Shown: positions 8,820 to 17,857, numbered from the stretch's first letter. The stretch: 63,877 nucleotides of DNA from Luteimonas kalidii (GCF_029887935.1 NZ_JARXRO010000007.1:105154-169030), one strand, 5' to 3'. The notes: a model not told the origin generated them from the letters alone. Numbers and translations are program-made.

Positions 8820-9803
8820 ATGAACAGCCGCCGCGATTTCATCGCCACCGCCAGCCTCGCCGCCACCGGCTTCGCCCTGGCACCGCTCGCCGCCTGCAGC
8901 CAGGACCGCCCGCAGGGCGCGCCGCCCGAGCCGCGCGAGAAGCCTACCGGCGCCATCGCCGACATCGTGCCCGCAGGCGGCGCGCTGCTGACGCGGACCA
9001 TCCCCGCCACCGGCGAGGCGATCCCGGCGATCGGCGTCGGCACCTCGGGCAGCTACGAGGTGCCGCTGGACTCGCAGGAATTCGCGGCGCTCGAAGACGT
9101 GCTGAAGGTGTTCTTCGAGGGCGGCGGCAGCGTGATCGACACCTCGCCCAACTACTCCAACGCCGAGGACGTGGTGGGCGCCCTGCTCGCACAGGGAGGC
9201 TGGCGTGAGCGCTGCTTCCTGGCCACCAAGCTCGCCGCCGACAGCCGTGCCGCGCTCGAGGCCCAGTGGGCCGATTCGCTGCGGCGGCTGCAGACCGACC
9301 GGGTCGAACTGCTGCAGGTGCACAACCTGCGCAACATGGCAGAGGCCATGCCGTATGCGCGCGAGCTCAAGGCGCAGGGCGTGGCGAAGTACATCGGCAT
9401 CACCCACTACCTCAAGAGCGGCCACGCCGACACCGTGCGCCTGATGCGCGCGGAGAGGCCGGATTTCGTCCAGATCAACTACTCGGTCAACGCGCCTCAG
9501 GCCGCGCAGACGGTCTTCCCGGTCGCGCAGGAGCTCGGCATCGCGGTGATGATCAACCGCGCGTTCGACGACGGCAAGCTGTTCGCCGCTACCCGCGGCA
9601 AGGACCTGCCGGCCTGGGCCGCCGACGTGGGCGTGACGTCCTGGGCGCAGATGTTCCTGAAGTTCGTGGTCAGCCATCCCGCGGTGACCGTGGTGATCCC
9701 TGCGACCGGCAAGCCCGAGCGCCAGGCGGACAACCTCAAGGGCGGCGTCGGGCCCCTGCTCGATGAAGACCAGCAGGCGGAGCTCGCGGCGATGTTCGGC
9801 TGA
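8820..9803 (+). CDS. Aldo/keto reductase, Tat lipoprotein type
   Basis: A 327-residue aldo/keto reductase. It starts MNSRRDFIATASLAAT, a twin-arginine motif, and has a lipobox LAAC ending at Cys26, so it is predicted to be a Tat-exported lipoprotein. The catalytic tetrad of the family can be placed at Asp107 (VIDTSPNY), Tyr112, Lys137 (LATKLAA) and His168 (LLQVHN). Export is uncommon for an NADPH-dependent fold, but Tat-type oxidoreductase relatives are frequent in xanthomonads. The short gap (12 bases) to the following transporter suggests an operon. Substrate unknown. Confidence 0.88.
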   Translation: MNSRRDFIATASLAATGFALAPLAACSQDRPQGAPPEPREKPTGAIADIVPAGGALLTRTIPATGEAIPAIGVGTSGSYEVPLDSQEFAALEDVLKVFFEGGGSVIDTSPNYSNAEDVVGALLAQGGWRERCFLATKLAADSRAALEAQWADSLRRLQTDRVELLQVHNLRNMAEAMPYARELKAQGVAKYIGITHYLKSGHADTVRLMRAERPDFVQINYSVNAPQAAQTVFPVAQELGIAVMINRAFDDGKLFAATRGKDLPAWAADVGVTSWAQMFLKFVVSHPAVTVVIPATGKPERQADNLKGGVGPLLDEDQQAELAAMFG

Positions 9804-9815
9804 GGCCGGGCGGCG

Positions 9816-11120
9816 ATGCGCGAGTCGATCTCCGACCTGTTCAACCTCCGGCGCGGCGAGCTCGCGCCGGTGCTCATCGCCGGACTGTTCTTCTTCTGCA
9901 TCCTGACCGCGCTGATGATGCTGCGCCCGGCGCGCGACGCACTGGGCATGGAGCGCGGCATCGACAGCGTGCGCTGGCTGTTCATCGGGACCGCCGTGGT
10001 CACGCTGGCGGTGAATCCGGTGTTCGGCTGGCTGGTGGCGCGGCTGCGGCGGCTGCACTTCATCTCCATCACCTATGCGTTCTTCGCCCTGAGCCTGGTC
10101 GGCTTCTGGTCGCTGCTGATGTTCGCCCCGGGCGCGGTGGGCACGCGCAGCGGGCAGGTGTTCTACGTCTGGTTCAGCGTGTTCAACCTGTTCGTGACCA
10201 TGGTGTTCTGGGCATTGCTGGCCGACCGGTTCTCCAGCGACCAGGGCAAGCGGCTGTTCGCGCTGATCGCGGTCGGCGGCACCCTGGGCGCGATCTTCGG
10301 CCCCTGGCTGGCCGCGCGGCTGGCGGAACCGCTGGGCACGCCGGCGCTGCTGCTGGTGGCGGCGGGCTTCCTCAGCATCGCGATCGCGCTCGCGTGGTGG
10401 CTGGTGTGGACCCGACCGGATCGCGACGCGTCCGCCGCCGCACCGCAGGCCACGGCATCCGAGGAAGCGCTGCGCATCGGCGGCAGTCCGTGGGCGGGAC
10501 TGCGCGCGGTCTTCGCCTCGCCCTACCTGCTGGGCATCGCCGGCTACGTGCTGGCGATGACGGTGGTGGCGACCTTCATCTATTTCACCCGGCTGCAGAT
10601 GGTGGCGATGGCGGAGAGCGACCTCGACGCGCGCACCGGCCTGCTTGGCAACATCGACATGTGGACCCAGATCGCGGTGCTGCTGCTGCAGCTCACGCTG
10701 ACCGGGCAGATCATCCGCCGCTTCGGGCTCGGCTTCGCGCTCGCCGCGCTTCCGGTGGCGACCGCGCTGGGATTCGTCGGGCTGGCCGTCTACGGCTCGT
10801 TCGCGATGCTGATCGCGCTCGAGGCGATGAGCAAGGCGGTCCAGCGTGGACTGACGCGGCCCGCGCGCGAAGCGCTGTTCACCGTGGTCAGCCGGGAGGA
10901 CAAGTACAAGGCCAAGGCCTTCATCGACACCTTCGTCTACCGCGCCGGCGACGTGGTCGGCGCGCAGACAGAAGGCCTGCTCGGGCGCCTGGGCCTCGCG
11001 CTCGGCGGCCTGGTCACCGTGGTGGTGCCGCTGGCGCTGTTCTGGGCGATGCTCGGGCTGTGGCTGGGCCGTGTGCAGCAGCGGCGCGCGGTCGACGGTC
11101 CCGGATCCGCTAGCCCGTAG
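9816..11120 (+). CDS. NTP/NDP exchange-type MFS transporter
   Basis: A 434-residue integral membrane protein with about 12 hydrophobic helices. The opening LRRGELAPVLIAGLFFFCILTALMMLRPARDALG and later MVFWALLADRFSSDQGKRLFALIAVGGTLGA match the ATP/ADP (Npt/Tlc-like) translocase branch of the major facilitator clan found in free-living bacteria. REALFTVVSREDKYKAKAFIDTFVYRAGD near the C-terminus is also typical of this branch. The free-living members are not shown to move nucleotides, so the substrate is open. Its 3' end overlaps the convergent cyclase gene by 11 bases. Confidence 0.82.
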   Translation: MRESISDLFNLRRGELAPVLIAGLFFFCILTALMMLRPARDALGMERGIDSVRWLFIGTAVVTLAVNPVFGWLVARLRRLHFISITYAFFALSLVGFWSLLMFAPGAVGTRSGQVFYVWFSVFNLFVTMVFWALLADRFSSDQGKRLFALIAVGGTLGAIFGPWLAARLAEPLGTPALLLVAAGFLSIAIALAWWLVWTRPDRDASAAAPQATASEEALRIGGSPWAGLRAVFASPYLLGIAGYVLAMTVVATFIYFTRLQMVAMAESDLDARTGLLGNIDMWTQIAVLLLQLTLTGQIIRRFGLGFALAALPVATALGFVGLAVYGSFAMLIALEAMSKAVQRGLTRPAREALFTVVSREDKYKAKAFIDTFVYRAGDVVGAQTEGLLGRLGLALGGLVTVVVPLALFWAMLGLWLGRVQQRRAVDGPGSASP

Positions 11121-12012
11121 CGGCGTCTCCCAGGGTCGCGATCGCGCGCACCGGGAAGGTGCCGACTCCGGCGAAGCGCGGCGGCAGCGCGGTGAAGCGG
11201 AACCCCTCCCGCGGCAGCGCGTACAGGTTGCACAGGTGCTCGACGATCGGGATGCCTGCGCCGAGCAGGATGGAGTGCACGGGGCGCGCCTTGGCGCGGG
11301 TGTCGTCGATGTTCATCGAATCGATGCCGACCAGGACCACGCCGCAGTCGCGCAGCCAGATCGCGGCCGCTTCGGTCAGGAACGGGTGGCCGTCGGCGTA
11401 GGCCGGCGATTCCCAGTGGACGTCCCAGCCGGTCCGCACGAGCACCGCCCGGCCGCGCAGCTCGACCCCGCGCAGCTGTTCGGCATCGATGGCACGCAGG
11501 TCGCGATGGTCGGCGTCGACCACCACGGCGTCCAGGTCGGCGAACGCGGAGGCAGGCATCTGTGCCAGGTCGGCGCCGTCGGCGTAGCGATGGAACGGGC
11601 AGTCCACGTAGGTCCCAGTGTTGGCGACCATGTCGATCCGCGCGATCTGGAACTCCGTGCCTTCGGCATAGTGCGCGCGCGATGCCTCGCGCCCGAGGTA
11701 GTCGCAGATCCGCGGCGCCGGCAGGCCGGGATAGGTCACGGTGCCGTCGCACACCACATGGCTGAGTTCGACGATGCCAGGCAGTTGGCGAGCAGGCGGC
11801 GCCACGCGCTTGTGGGCCTCGTCGATGATCGTCTTGCGCGTGATCCGCACCGGACCGGCCATCAGCAGCCGCAGGTCGCGCACGAGGTCACCGGCCAATG
11901 CGGCGTCGTCGATGTCGTCGCCGTCGATATCGAGCCGGAAGCCCTGCCCCTGCAGGCCGCCGCCGTTGGTGAATTCGACCGTGAAATCGAACTCGATCCG
12001 CTTCCCGCTCAT
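11110..12012 (-). CDS. Cyclase-family protein with altered metal motif
   Basis: A 300-residue member of the cyclase/kynurenine formamidase-like family (PF04199). Family features include IVELSHVVCDGTVTYPGLP and LVRTGWDVHW and, near the end, VGIDSMNID. The usual metal motif HxGTHxDxPxH reads NTGTYVDCPFH at residues 131-141, so two of the canonical His ligands are Asn131 and Tyr135 while Asp137 and His141 remain. An additional N-terminal segment of about 70 residues precedes the catalytic domain. The start ATG overlaps the stop of the EamA permease upstream (ATGA), so they are coupled, and both diverge from a LysR regulator. Hydrolase activity is therefore uncertain. Confidence 0.82.
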   Translation of the reverse strand: MSGKRIEFDFTVEFTNGGGLQGQGFRLDIDGDDIDDAALAGDLVRDLRLLMAGPVRITRKTIIDEAHKRVAPPARQLPGIVELSHVVCDGTVTYPGLPAPRICDYLGREASRAHYAEGTEFQIARIDMVANTGTYVDCPFHRYADGADLAQMPASAFADLDAVVVDADHRDLRAIDAEQLRGVELRGRAVLVRTGWDVHWESPAYADGHPFLTEAAAIWLRDCGVVLVGIDSMNIDDTRAKARPVHSILLGAGIPIVEHLCNLYALPREGFRFTALPPRFAGVGTFPVRAIATLGDAATG

Positions 12013-12917
12013 CGCGTCCGCGCCTGGCTGAAGGCCACGCTGCCGAGGATCAGCGCGCCGGCCAGTACCATGGTCCAGGTCACCGGCTCGCCGAGCAGCC
12101 ACCACGCCCAGCCGACGCCGAACAGCGGCACCAGGTAGGTCACGGTCGAGGCGCGGCTGGCGCCGATGCGGCCGATCAGGCGGTAGTACATGACGAACGC
12201 GATCCCCGTGCAGAGCACGCCGAGCATGCCCGCCGACAGCCAGGCGGACAGTGCGATCGGCTGCGATGGCCAGGTGGCGATCGCGAACGGCGCCGTGAGC
12301 AGCGCCGCGGCACCGAGCGTGGCCGACGCCACCGCCGCGGGCGGCAGGCCCGTCAGGTGCCGGCGCACCAGGTTGATGCCCAGGCCGTACAGCAGCGATG
12401 CGCTGGCGCCTGCGATCGCGGCCGCGCCCACGCTCATGCCCGCGACCTTGCCGCTGGCCAGCACCACCACGCCGGCGAAGCCGGCCACCAGCGCCACAGA
12501 GCGGCGCGTGCCGATGCGCTCGCCGAAGAACAGGAACCCGACCAGCGCCGTGAACAGCACGGTCATCGCGTTGGCGATCGCGCCGATGCCGGCCGGCGCG
12601 CGCTGCGCCGCCCAGGCGAACAGCAGGAAGGGCACTGCGGAGTTGATCGCGCCGATCAGCGCCAGCTTCGGCCACAGCCGCGCCGGAAACCGTGCCCGTG
12701 CGCGCCAGAGGAAGGGCAGCAGCACCAGCGCCCCGAGCCCCAGCCGCACCTCCACCAGCGGCGCCGGGCCGAAGTCGTTCGCGGCCACGCGCATGAACAG
12801 GAACGAAGCGCCCCAGATCGCGCCCAGCACGCACAGCTCCAGCGGGGTCAGCCAGCCGGCGGTTCCCTCGTTGCGGACCGGCAGCGCGGCGGCCTCCTGG
12901 CAGGACATGGCGGACAT
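12009..12917 (-). CDS. EamA/DMT-family permease
   Basis: A 302-residue drug/metabolite transporter with ten predicted helices in two EamA repeats (LCVLGAIWGASFLFMRVAA begins repeat one; GVLCTGIAFVMYYRLIGRIG falls in repeat two). Two candidate ATGs lie nine bases apart; the upstream one is used. It is the first gene of a two-gene unit with the cyclase-family protein (four-base overlap) and diverges from the LysR gene across 82 bases, a typical arrangement for regulator-controlled export of a metabolite. Substrate unknown. Confidence 0.85.
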   Translation of the reverse strand: MSAMSCQEAAALPVRNEGTAGWLTPLELCVLGAIWGASFLFMRVAANDFGPAPLVEVRLGLGALVLLPFLWRARARFPARLWPKLALIGAINSAVPFLLFAWAAQRAPAGIGAIANAMTVLFTALVGFLFFGERIGTRRSVALVAGFAGVVVLASGKVAGMSVGAAAIAGASASLLYGLGINLVRRHLTGLPPAAVASATLGAAALLTAPFAIATWPSQPIALSAWLSAGMLGVLCTGIAFVMYYRLIGRIGASRASTVTYLVPLFGVGWAWWLLGEPVTWTMVLAGALILGSVAFSQARTR

Positions 12918-12946
12918 CTCGAAAGGGGACGGCGGAATTCTGCCCG

Positions 12947-12964
12947 TTGCGCGTCGCCGCACAA
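12947..12964. promoter_or_regulatory. Candidate LysR-type operator in divergent promoter
   Basis: TTGCGCG-TCGC-CGCACAA is a near-perfect dyad (six of seven pairs) in the middle of the 82-base gap between the EamA/cyclase unit and the LysR gene. Its TTG...CAA edges and position suit a LysR-type site. Support is positional and by symmetry only. Confidence 0.4.
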
Positions 12965-12999
12965 GCGCATACTTTTCGGCCAAGGCACAAATCTGGTTC

Positions 13000-13893
13000 A
13001 TGGCTCGCATGGCACTCCGGTCCGACTGGCTTCCCGCCCTGGCCGCGTTCGAATCCGCGGCGCGCCACCAGAACTTCGCGCATGCCGCCGAGGAGCTCCA
13101 CCTGACCGCGAGTGCGGTCAGCCACCACGTGCGCAAGCTCGAATCGCGCCTGGGCGTGGCCCTGTTCCAGCGCCATGCGCGCGGGGTGTCGCTGACTGCG
13201 GAAGGACGGCACCTGGCCGACGTGGCCGGCGGTGCGATCCACGACATCGACGGCGCGATGCAGGACCTGAGACGACGCCGGGACGACGCCCACGTCGTCC
13301 GCCTGACCACCCTGCACTCGTTCGCCTACACCTGGCTGATCCCGCGCCTGACGGCGTTCGCGGCCGCGCATCCGGACATCCGGCTGAGGGTGGACACCGA
13401 GATCGCGCTCACCCGCTTCGACGATGTCGGCCCGGACCTGGGCGTGCGCCATGGGCCCGGCCGCTGGCCGGGCCTGACCGCGCTGCCGCTGATGGACGAA
13501 GCGCTGTTCCCGGTCGCGGCGCCCGGCCTGGCCGGCGTGGACCGGGTCCGCGTGCCCGCCGACATCCTGCAGCTGCCGCTGGTGGCCGACCTTTCGCACC
13601 AGGGATGGCACGACTGGTTCCGGGCCAACGGCGTGCACGGCGCGCGCTTCGACGAGCGCTTCGTGTTCAGCGACAGCACCGACATGCTGCGCGCCGCCGC
13701 GTTCGGCCTAGGCGCGGCCCTGGCGCGCGAACGGGTGGTCGCGCCATGGCTGTCGAGCGGCCAGCTGCAGCGCCTGCCGGGCGAGTCGATGGCAGGCCGC
13801 TACGCCTATCACATCGTGTATCCCGCCCATCGCCGGCCGCGCGCCGCGGTGCGCCGGGTGATCGACTGGCTGGTGGCGCAATCGGTGGACTAG
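13000..13893 (+). CDS. LysR-family transcriptional regulator (GcvA-like)
   Basis: A 297-residue LysR regulator. The winged helix-turn-helix occupies about residues 10-65 (LAAFESAARHQNFAHAAEELHLTASAVSHHVRKLE), and the substrate-binding domain follows. The HLTASAVSHHVRKLE and SRLGVALFQRHARGVSLT pattern matches the GcvA-like branch. A second in-frame ATG nine bases in is an equally possible start; neither has a strong ribosome site. It diverges from the EamA/cyclase pair and very likely controls it together with itself. Inducer unknown. Confidence 0.88.
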   Translation: MARMALRSDWLPALAAFESAARHQNFAHAAEELHLTASAVSHHVRKLESRLGVALFQRHARGVSLTAEGRHLADVAGGAIHDIDGAMQDLRRRRDDAHVVRLTTLHSFAYTWLIPRLTAFAAAHPDIRLRVDTEIALTRFDDVGPDLGVRHGPGRWPGLTALPLMDEALFPVAAPGLAGVDRVRVPADILQLPLVADLSHQGWHDWFRANGVHGARFDERFVFSDSTDMLRAAAFGLGAALARERVVAPWLSSGQLQRLPGESMAGRYAYHIVYPAHRRPRAAVRRVIDWLVAQSVD

Positions 13894-14040
13894 GCCGTCG
13901 CCGTGCACGCATCGCGGCGTGGGGCGGAATCGTGCGTGCAGCCGGGGCGGGCCGCCACCCGTAGTCGCGATGGTCGCCGCGGCCCGTGACGGCCGCCGCG
14001 GCAACGGGCATCCTGTCGCCCCCACCCGCCCGCGACCGCG

Positions 14041-14982
14041 ATGACGCCCGCCACCAAGGCCCACTGGCAGATCCACCTGTGCGTGCTGCTGTGGGGATTC
14101 ACCGCGATCCTCGGCAAGCTGATCACGCTGCCCGCGCTGCCGCTGGTGTGGTGGCGCATGGGGCTGGTGGTGCTGGCGCTGCTGCTGGTGCCGCGGGTGT
14201 GGCGCGGACTGCGCGCGCTGCCGCCGCGCCTGTGGCTGGCCTATGCCGGCGTCGGCGTGCTGGTGGCGCTGCACTGGCTGACCTTCTACGGCGCGATCAA
14301 GCTCGCCAATGCCTCGGTCGCCGCCACCTGCATGGCGTTCGCCACCGTGTTCACCGCGCTGATCGAGCCGAAGCTGGCGCGGCGCCGGTTCTCGCGCCGC
14401 GACCTCGCGCTCGGCATTCTCGTGCTGCCTGGCGTGGCGCTGGTGGTCGGCGGCGTGTCGGCGGACATGCGCGCCGGGATCGTGGCAGGCGCGCTGTCGG
14501 CACTGTTCGTGGCGGTGTTCGGATCGCTCAACAAGCGCCTGGTGGACCGGGCCGATCCGCTCACCGTCACCGCGCTGGAACTCGGCGCCGGCACCCTGGC
14601 GCTGACCGCGCTGGCGCCGCTGATGCCGTTCGTGTTCCCCGCCTTCGCCGGGCCGCTGCTGATCGTGCCGTCGCCCGGGGACGCGCTGTGGCTGCTGCTG
14701 CTCGCCGGTGCCTGCACCCTGTTCCCGTTCGCGCTGTCGCTGGTGGCGCTGCGGCACATGAGCGCGTTCTCGGCGCAGATGGCGGTGAACCTGGAGCCGG
14801 TGTACGCGATCGTGCTGGCGATGCTGCTGCTGGCCGAGCAGCGGGAGCTGACGCCGATGTTCTATGCCGGGGTGGCGATCATCCTGGCGGTGGTGTTCGC
14901 GCACCCGCTCTTGCACCCGCAACGGCGCATCGACCATCCCGAGGTGCTGGGGACCTCCGAGGCCAAGGGGATCGTGGAGTGA
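14041..14982 (+). CDS. EamA/RhaT-family permease
   Basis: A 313-residue ten-helix DMT transporter distinct from the one at 12 kb. It opens HLCVLLWGFTAILGKLITLP and carries the second EamA repeat at about residues 145-290 (ALSALFVAVFGSLNKRLV; HMSAFSAQMAVNLEPVYAI). It sits alone between the LysR gene and the ECF sigma operon. The SAQMAVNLEPVYAIVLAMLLLAE stretch is typical of bacterial EamA proteins annotated as exporters of amino acids or metabolites; the substrate is unknown. Confidence 0.87.
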   Translation: MTPATKAHWQIHLCVLLWGFTAILGKLITLPALPLVWWRMGLVVLALLLVPRVWRGLRALPPRLWLAYAGVGVLVALHWLTFYGAIKLANASVAATCMAFATVFTALIEPKLARRRFSRRDLALGILVLPGVALVVGGVSADMRAGIVAGALSALFVAVFGSLNKRLVDRADPLTVTALELGAGTLALTALAPLMPFVFPAFAGPLLIVPSPGDALWLLLLAGACTLFPFALSLVALRHMSAFSAQMAVNLEPVYAIVLAMLLLAEQRELTPMFYAGVAIILAVVFAHPLLHPQRRIDHPEVLGTSEAKGIVE

Positions 14983-15069
14983 AGCATCAAGTGAGGCGCC
15001 CCCACCCCGCACGGTACGGGTGCGGCGCCGCGGTGTGACAAACCGCCCCGTGCCGCGTATCACCCCGGC

Positions 15070-15630
15070 ATGACAGGCACGCACACCCCCGGACAGGCGA
15101 TGGACCAGGCGACCCCGACCATCGACACCGTGCACGCCGCGTTCGATGCGCTGCTGCAGCGGCACCGCGGCATCGTGCTGAAGGTGGCCAACAGCTATGC
15201 CGGCAGCCGCGAGGACCGCGACGACCTCGCCCAGGAGATCGCCGCGCAGCTGTGGCGCGCCTGGCCCGGCTTCGATCCCGCGCGCAGCTTCTCCACCTGG
15301 ATGTACCGGATCGCGCTGAACACCGGCATCTCGTTCCTGCGCGGCGAACGCCGACGCGCGCGCCATGCGGTGCCGCTCGACGAACACCTGCACGAGCTCG
15401 CCGACGAGCGCGGCGCCGAGCATGGGAGCGACGACCGGCTGCACGTGCTGTGGCGGTTCATGGACACCCTCGGCGCGCTCGACCGCGCGCTGCTGGTGCT
15501 CTATCTCGAGGAACGCACCACCCGCGAGATCGCCGAGATCCTGGGCCTGGGCGAGAGCAACGTCACCACCAGGATCAGCCGCCTCAAGCAACGCATCCGC
15601 GACTACGCGACCCCTCCCTCGATGCGCTGA
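15070..15630 (+). CDS. ECF-type RNA polymerase sigma factor
   Basis: A 186-residue sigma-70 family ECF factor. Region 2 is seen as IVLKVANSYAGSREDRDDLAQEI...FSTWMYRIALNTGISFLR and region 4 as LDRALLVLYLEERTTREIAEILGLGESNVTTRISRLKQRI. The first ATG gives 186 residues; an internal ATG at 15100 would give 176 and is also plausible, since neither has a well-spaced ribosome site. A membrane protein gene follows after ten bases, the classical place for an anti-sigma factor. The regulon is not visible here. Confidence 0.9.
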   Translation: MTGTHTPGQAMDQATPTIDTVHAAFDALLQRHRGIVLKVANSYAGSREDRDDLAQEIAAQLWRAWPGFDPARSFSTWMYRIALNTGISFLRGERRRARHAVPLDEHLHELADERGAEHGSDDRLHVLWRFMDTLGALDRALLVLYLEERTTREIAEILGLGESNVTTRISRLKQRIRDYATPPSMR

Positions 15631-15640
15631 CCCCACGCAG

Positions 15641-16321
15641 ATGGACACGACCATGGAACTCGACGAACTCAAGTCCGCCTGGCGCTCGCTCGGCGAGCAG
15701 CTGGAACGCCAGCAGGACATCCAGTGGCAACTGCTGCGCGACAGCAGACTGGGCCGCGTGCGCGGCCAATTGCGTCCGCTGCTGTGGGGCCAGGCGCTGC
15801 AGCTGCTGCTCGGCGTCGGCCTGATCGCGCTCGGGGTGGCCTGCTGGACGCGCAACACCGACGCGCCCGCCCTGCTCGCCAGCGGCCTGCTGGTGCATGC
15901 GTTCGGCCTCGTCACAGCGGTGATGGCCGCGCTGACGATCGCGTTCGCCGCGACCATCGACTATTCGGCGCCGGTGCTGGTGATCCAGAGGCGGATGGCG
16001 CGGCTGCTGCGGCTGTTCGTGATCAACGCGAACGCCTGCGGTTGGCCCTGGTGGATCATGTGGGTGCTGGTGGTGGTGGCATTCGCGGGACTCGGCGAAG
16101 TCGACCCTGCAGCCGGCACCCCGGGGTGGATCGCGATCAGCCTGGCCGTGGGCGTTGCCGGACTGCTCGGCACCTGGGGCTGGTCGGCATGGTCGAGCCG
16201 CCGCCGGCGCGGGTCGCCGCCCGGCGCGCACGACGATGGTCGCTGCGTCGCGGACGGTGGCGACGGCATCCGCCGCGCGCAACGCCTGCTGGACGAGATC
16301 GCGCAATTCGAGCGCGGCTGA
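15641..16321 (+). CDS. Four-helix membrane protein after ECF sigma; possible anti-sigma
   Basis: A 226-residue protein beginning MDTTMELDELKSAWRSLGEQLERQQ, a polar about 45-residue cytoplasmic head, followed by four hydrophobic segments (about residues 45-65, 72-95, 125-145, 155-180) and a basic/Gly-rich loop ending in RAQRLLDEIAQFERG. It starts ten bases after the sigma gene stop. Position argues for sequestration of the sigma factor, but the HxxxCxxC zinc anti-sigma signature is absent. The ELDELKSAWRSL-type head followed by several helices is common in unnamed proteins downstream of ECF genes in xanthomonads. The role is inferred. Confidence 0.75.
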   Translation: MDTTMELDELKSAWRSLGEQLERQQDIQWQLLRDSRLGRVRGQLRPLLWGQALQLLLGVGLIALGVACWTRNTDAPALLASGLLVHAFGLVTAVMAALTIAFAATIDYSAPVLVIQRRMARLLRLFVINANACGWPWWIMWVLVVVAFAGLGEVDPAAGTPGWIAISLAVGVAGLLGTWGWSAWSSRRRRGSPPGAHDDGRCVADGGDGIRRAQRLLDEIAQFERG

Positions 16322-16392
16322 GGACGCCCCGGCCGTCGCGCGACACGGCAGGCGGGTATGCTCGACGCCTGCCCGCCGTTCCGCTGCAGCGC

Positions 16393-17115
16393 ATGCCCCC
16401 TGCCTTCCCCGTCGGATCGCGCCGACGTACGCCCTTCCTGTCGCTGCTCGCTTCCGTCGCGTTGCTCGCCGCCTGCAGCCGGCCCGACCCGCCGTCGCCG
16501 CCCGTGGCGGAACCGACCTCCGCAGCGGAGACCGACCCTGCGCTGCAATGCCTGCCCAACGCCCTGGTGTCGCTGCGCCTGCCGCTCGAGGAGGGCCTTG
16601 CGGTGGCGCATACGCAGGTACCGACCCGCCCCGAGGTGGTGGACTGCGTGTTCTCGCTGTTCGGTGACGGGCCACTGAAGTCCCCGGCCGCGTTCGACCG
16701 CGCCTACGGCCGCGTATTCGCCTACCACGAGGAAGACGGCACCCTTGCGCTGGCGTCCCTGCCACGCGACCGGGTCCAGCTGTTCCGCCTGGGCGCCACC
16801 GGGGGGGTGAGCGTCTGGCTGCTGCGCGTGGACAGCGGCTTCGAGTTCGACGACCGCCACCACGACGTACTCTTCAGCACCGAACGCACCAGCGGCGCGC
16901 TCGTCGACCAGCTGCTGGTGGGCGCGCGCGGCATCTACTACCGCCGCGACTACGACATCGGCGCGCCCGACCGGTTCTCGATCCGCGAAGACACCGGGCG
17001 CGCCGCGGAGACCGGTCCCGGCTACCGCGCGCGCTACCGGGTCGGCAGCGACGGCCGTTTCGCGCTCGAATCCGGCGAAGTGCTGGCTTCAGCGCCTGCA
17101 CCCGGTCCGCGTTGA
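16393..17115 (+). CDS. Putative lipoprotein of unknown function
   Basis: A 240-residue protein with a lipoprotein signal: basic start MPPAFPVGSRRRTPFLS, hydrophobic LLASVALLAAC, lipobox LAAC, then a Pro/Ser-rich linker. The mature domain has no motif I recognise; it is rich in beta-like stretches (RVFAYHEEDGTLALASLP, VSVWLLRVDSGFEFDDRHHDVLF) and one Cys pair (LQCLPNAL and VVDCVFSL). It follows the ECF sigma and membrane gene on the same strand after 71 bases and may share their transcript, which would make it an envelope target of that sigma factor. That link is inference. Confidence 0.7.
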   Translation: MPPAFPVGSRRRTPFLSLLASVALLAACSRPDPPSPPVAEPTSAAETDPALQCLPNALVSLRLPLEEGLAVAHTQVPTRPEVVDCVFSLFGDGPLKSPAAFDRAYGRVFAYHEEDGTLALASLPRDRVQLFRLGATGGVSVWLLRVDSGFEFDDRHHDVLFSTERTSGALVDQLLVGARGIYYRRDYDIGAPDRFSIREDTGRAAETGPGYRARYRVGSDGRFALESGEVLASAPAPGPR

Positions 17116-17161
17116 TCCTGCAGGCCGGAGCGGACGACTCCGTCGCGCCGGATGGCCGCGA

Positions 17162-17692
17162 TCAGCGCAGGCTGTAGCCCGACACGCGCCAGACGCGGTC
17201 CTCGTCGAGCCGGAACGAGACCAGCTCGCGCACCGGCTGCGGTTCGTTGGCGAACGTCGTCGCCGAACGCACGTTGATGTACAGCCCCTCGGGCACCTGC
17301 TGGCCGGCCCGGAACAGCGAGCGGCTCACCTGCGGATTGGCCCGCGAGGACGGCGCACCGAGGCGGTTGCGGTCGATCGTGACCTGCTTGACGAACTCGT
17401 CGCGCGTGACCGCCTGCTTCATCATCGCCGAGGCACCGTCCCACACCTCGCCGATCCGGTTGGCATCGACCAGTTGCATCACCTGCAGCGCGGCCTGGCC
17501 CATTTCGGCATCCTGCTTGGCGAGCGCGGCGCGCTGTTCGGCTGTCAGCTGCTCCATTTCCGGCTGCTGCGCCGGCGCCTGCGCGCCTTGCGCGGCCGGC
17601 CGCGCCTGCGGCTGCTGCGCCGGCTGTTGCGCGAATGCGGCAGAGCACAGGACCAGGGCGGCGAGGGTCGAACACAGGCGCAGTCTGTTCAT
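17162..17692 (-). CDS. DUF4019 domain-containing exported protein
   Basis: A 176-residue protein with a signal peptide (MNRLRLCSTLAALVLCSAAFAQ, cleavage near residue 22), a Gln/Pro/Ala-rich linker, and a DUF4019 domain ending YINVRSATTFANEPQPVRELVSFRLDEDRVWRVSGYSLR. DUF4019 is a small NTF2-like fold of unknown role frequently exported in xanthomonads. It is transcribed towards the ECF operon and away from lemA; 165 bases separate the divergent starts. Confidence 0.82.
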   Translation of the reverse strand: MNRLRLCSTLAALVLCSAAFAQQPAQQPQARPAAQGAQAPAQQPEMEQLTAEQRAALAKQDAEMGQAALQVMQLVDANRIGEVWDGASAMMKQAVTRDEFVKQVTIDRNRLGAPSSRANPQVSRSLFRAGQQVPEGLYINVRSATTFANEPQPVRELVSFRLDEDRVWRVSGYSLR

Positions 17693-17857
17693 GATCGGCG
17701 GGTCTCGATGCATCGGGGCGGTCGAGTGTAACCGCCCGCCCGCCGCCGTCCAGTCGACCGGGCAAGAGGTGGCGGGCCGGAGTCCGTTACCCTGTCGGTC
17801 ACGTCGCGCCGCCTGCCTGCGTCCTGAACGGACCATGCCGCTCCGCCGGGGAACCGA

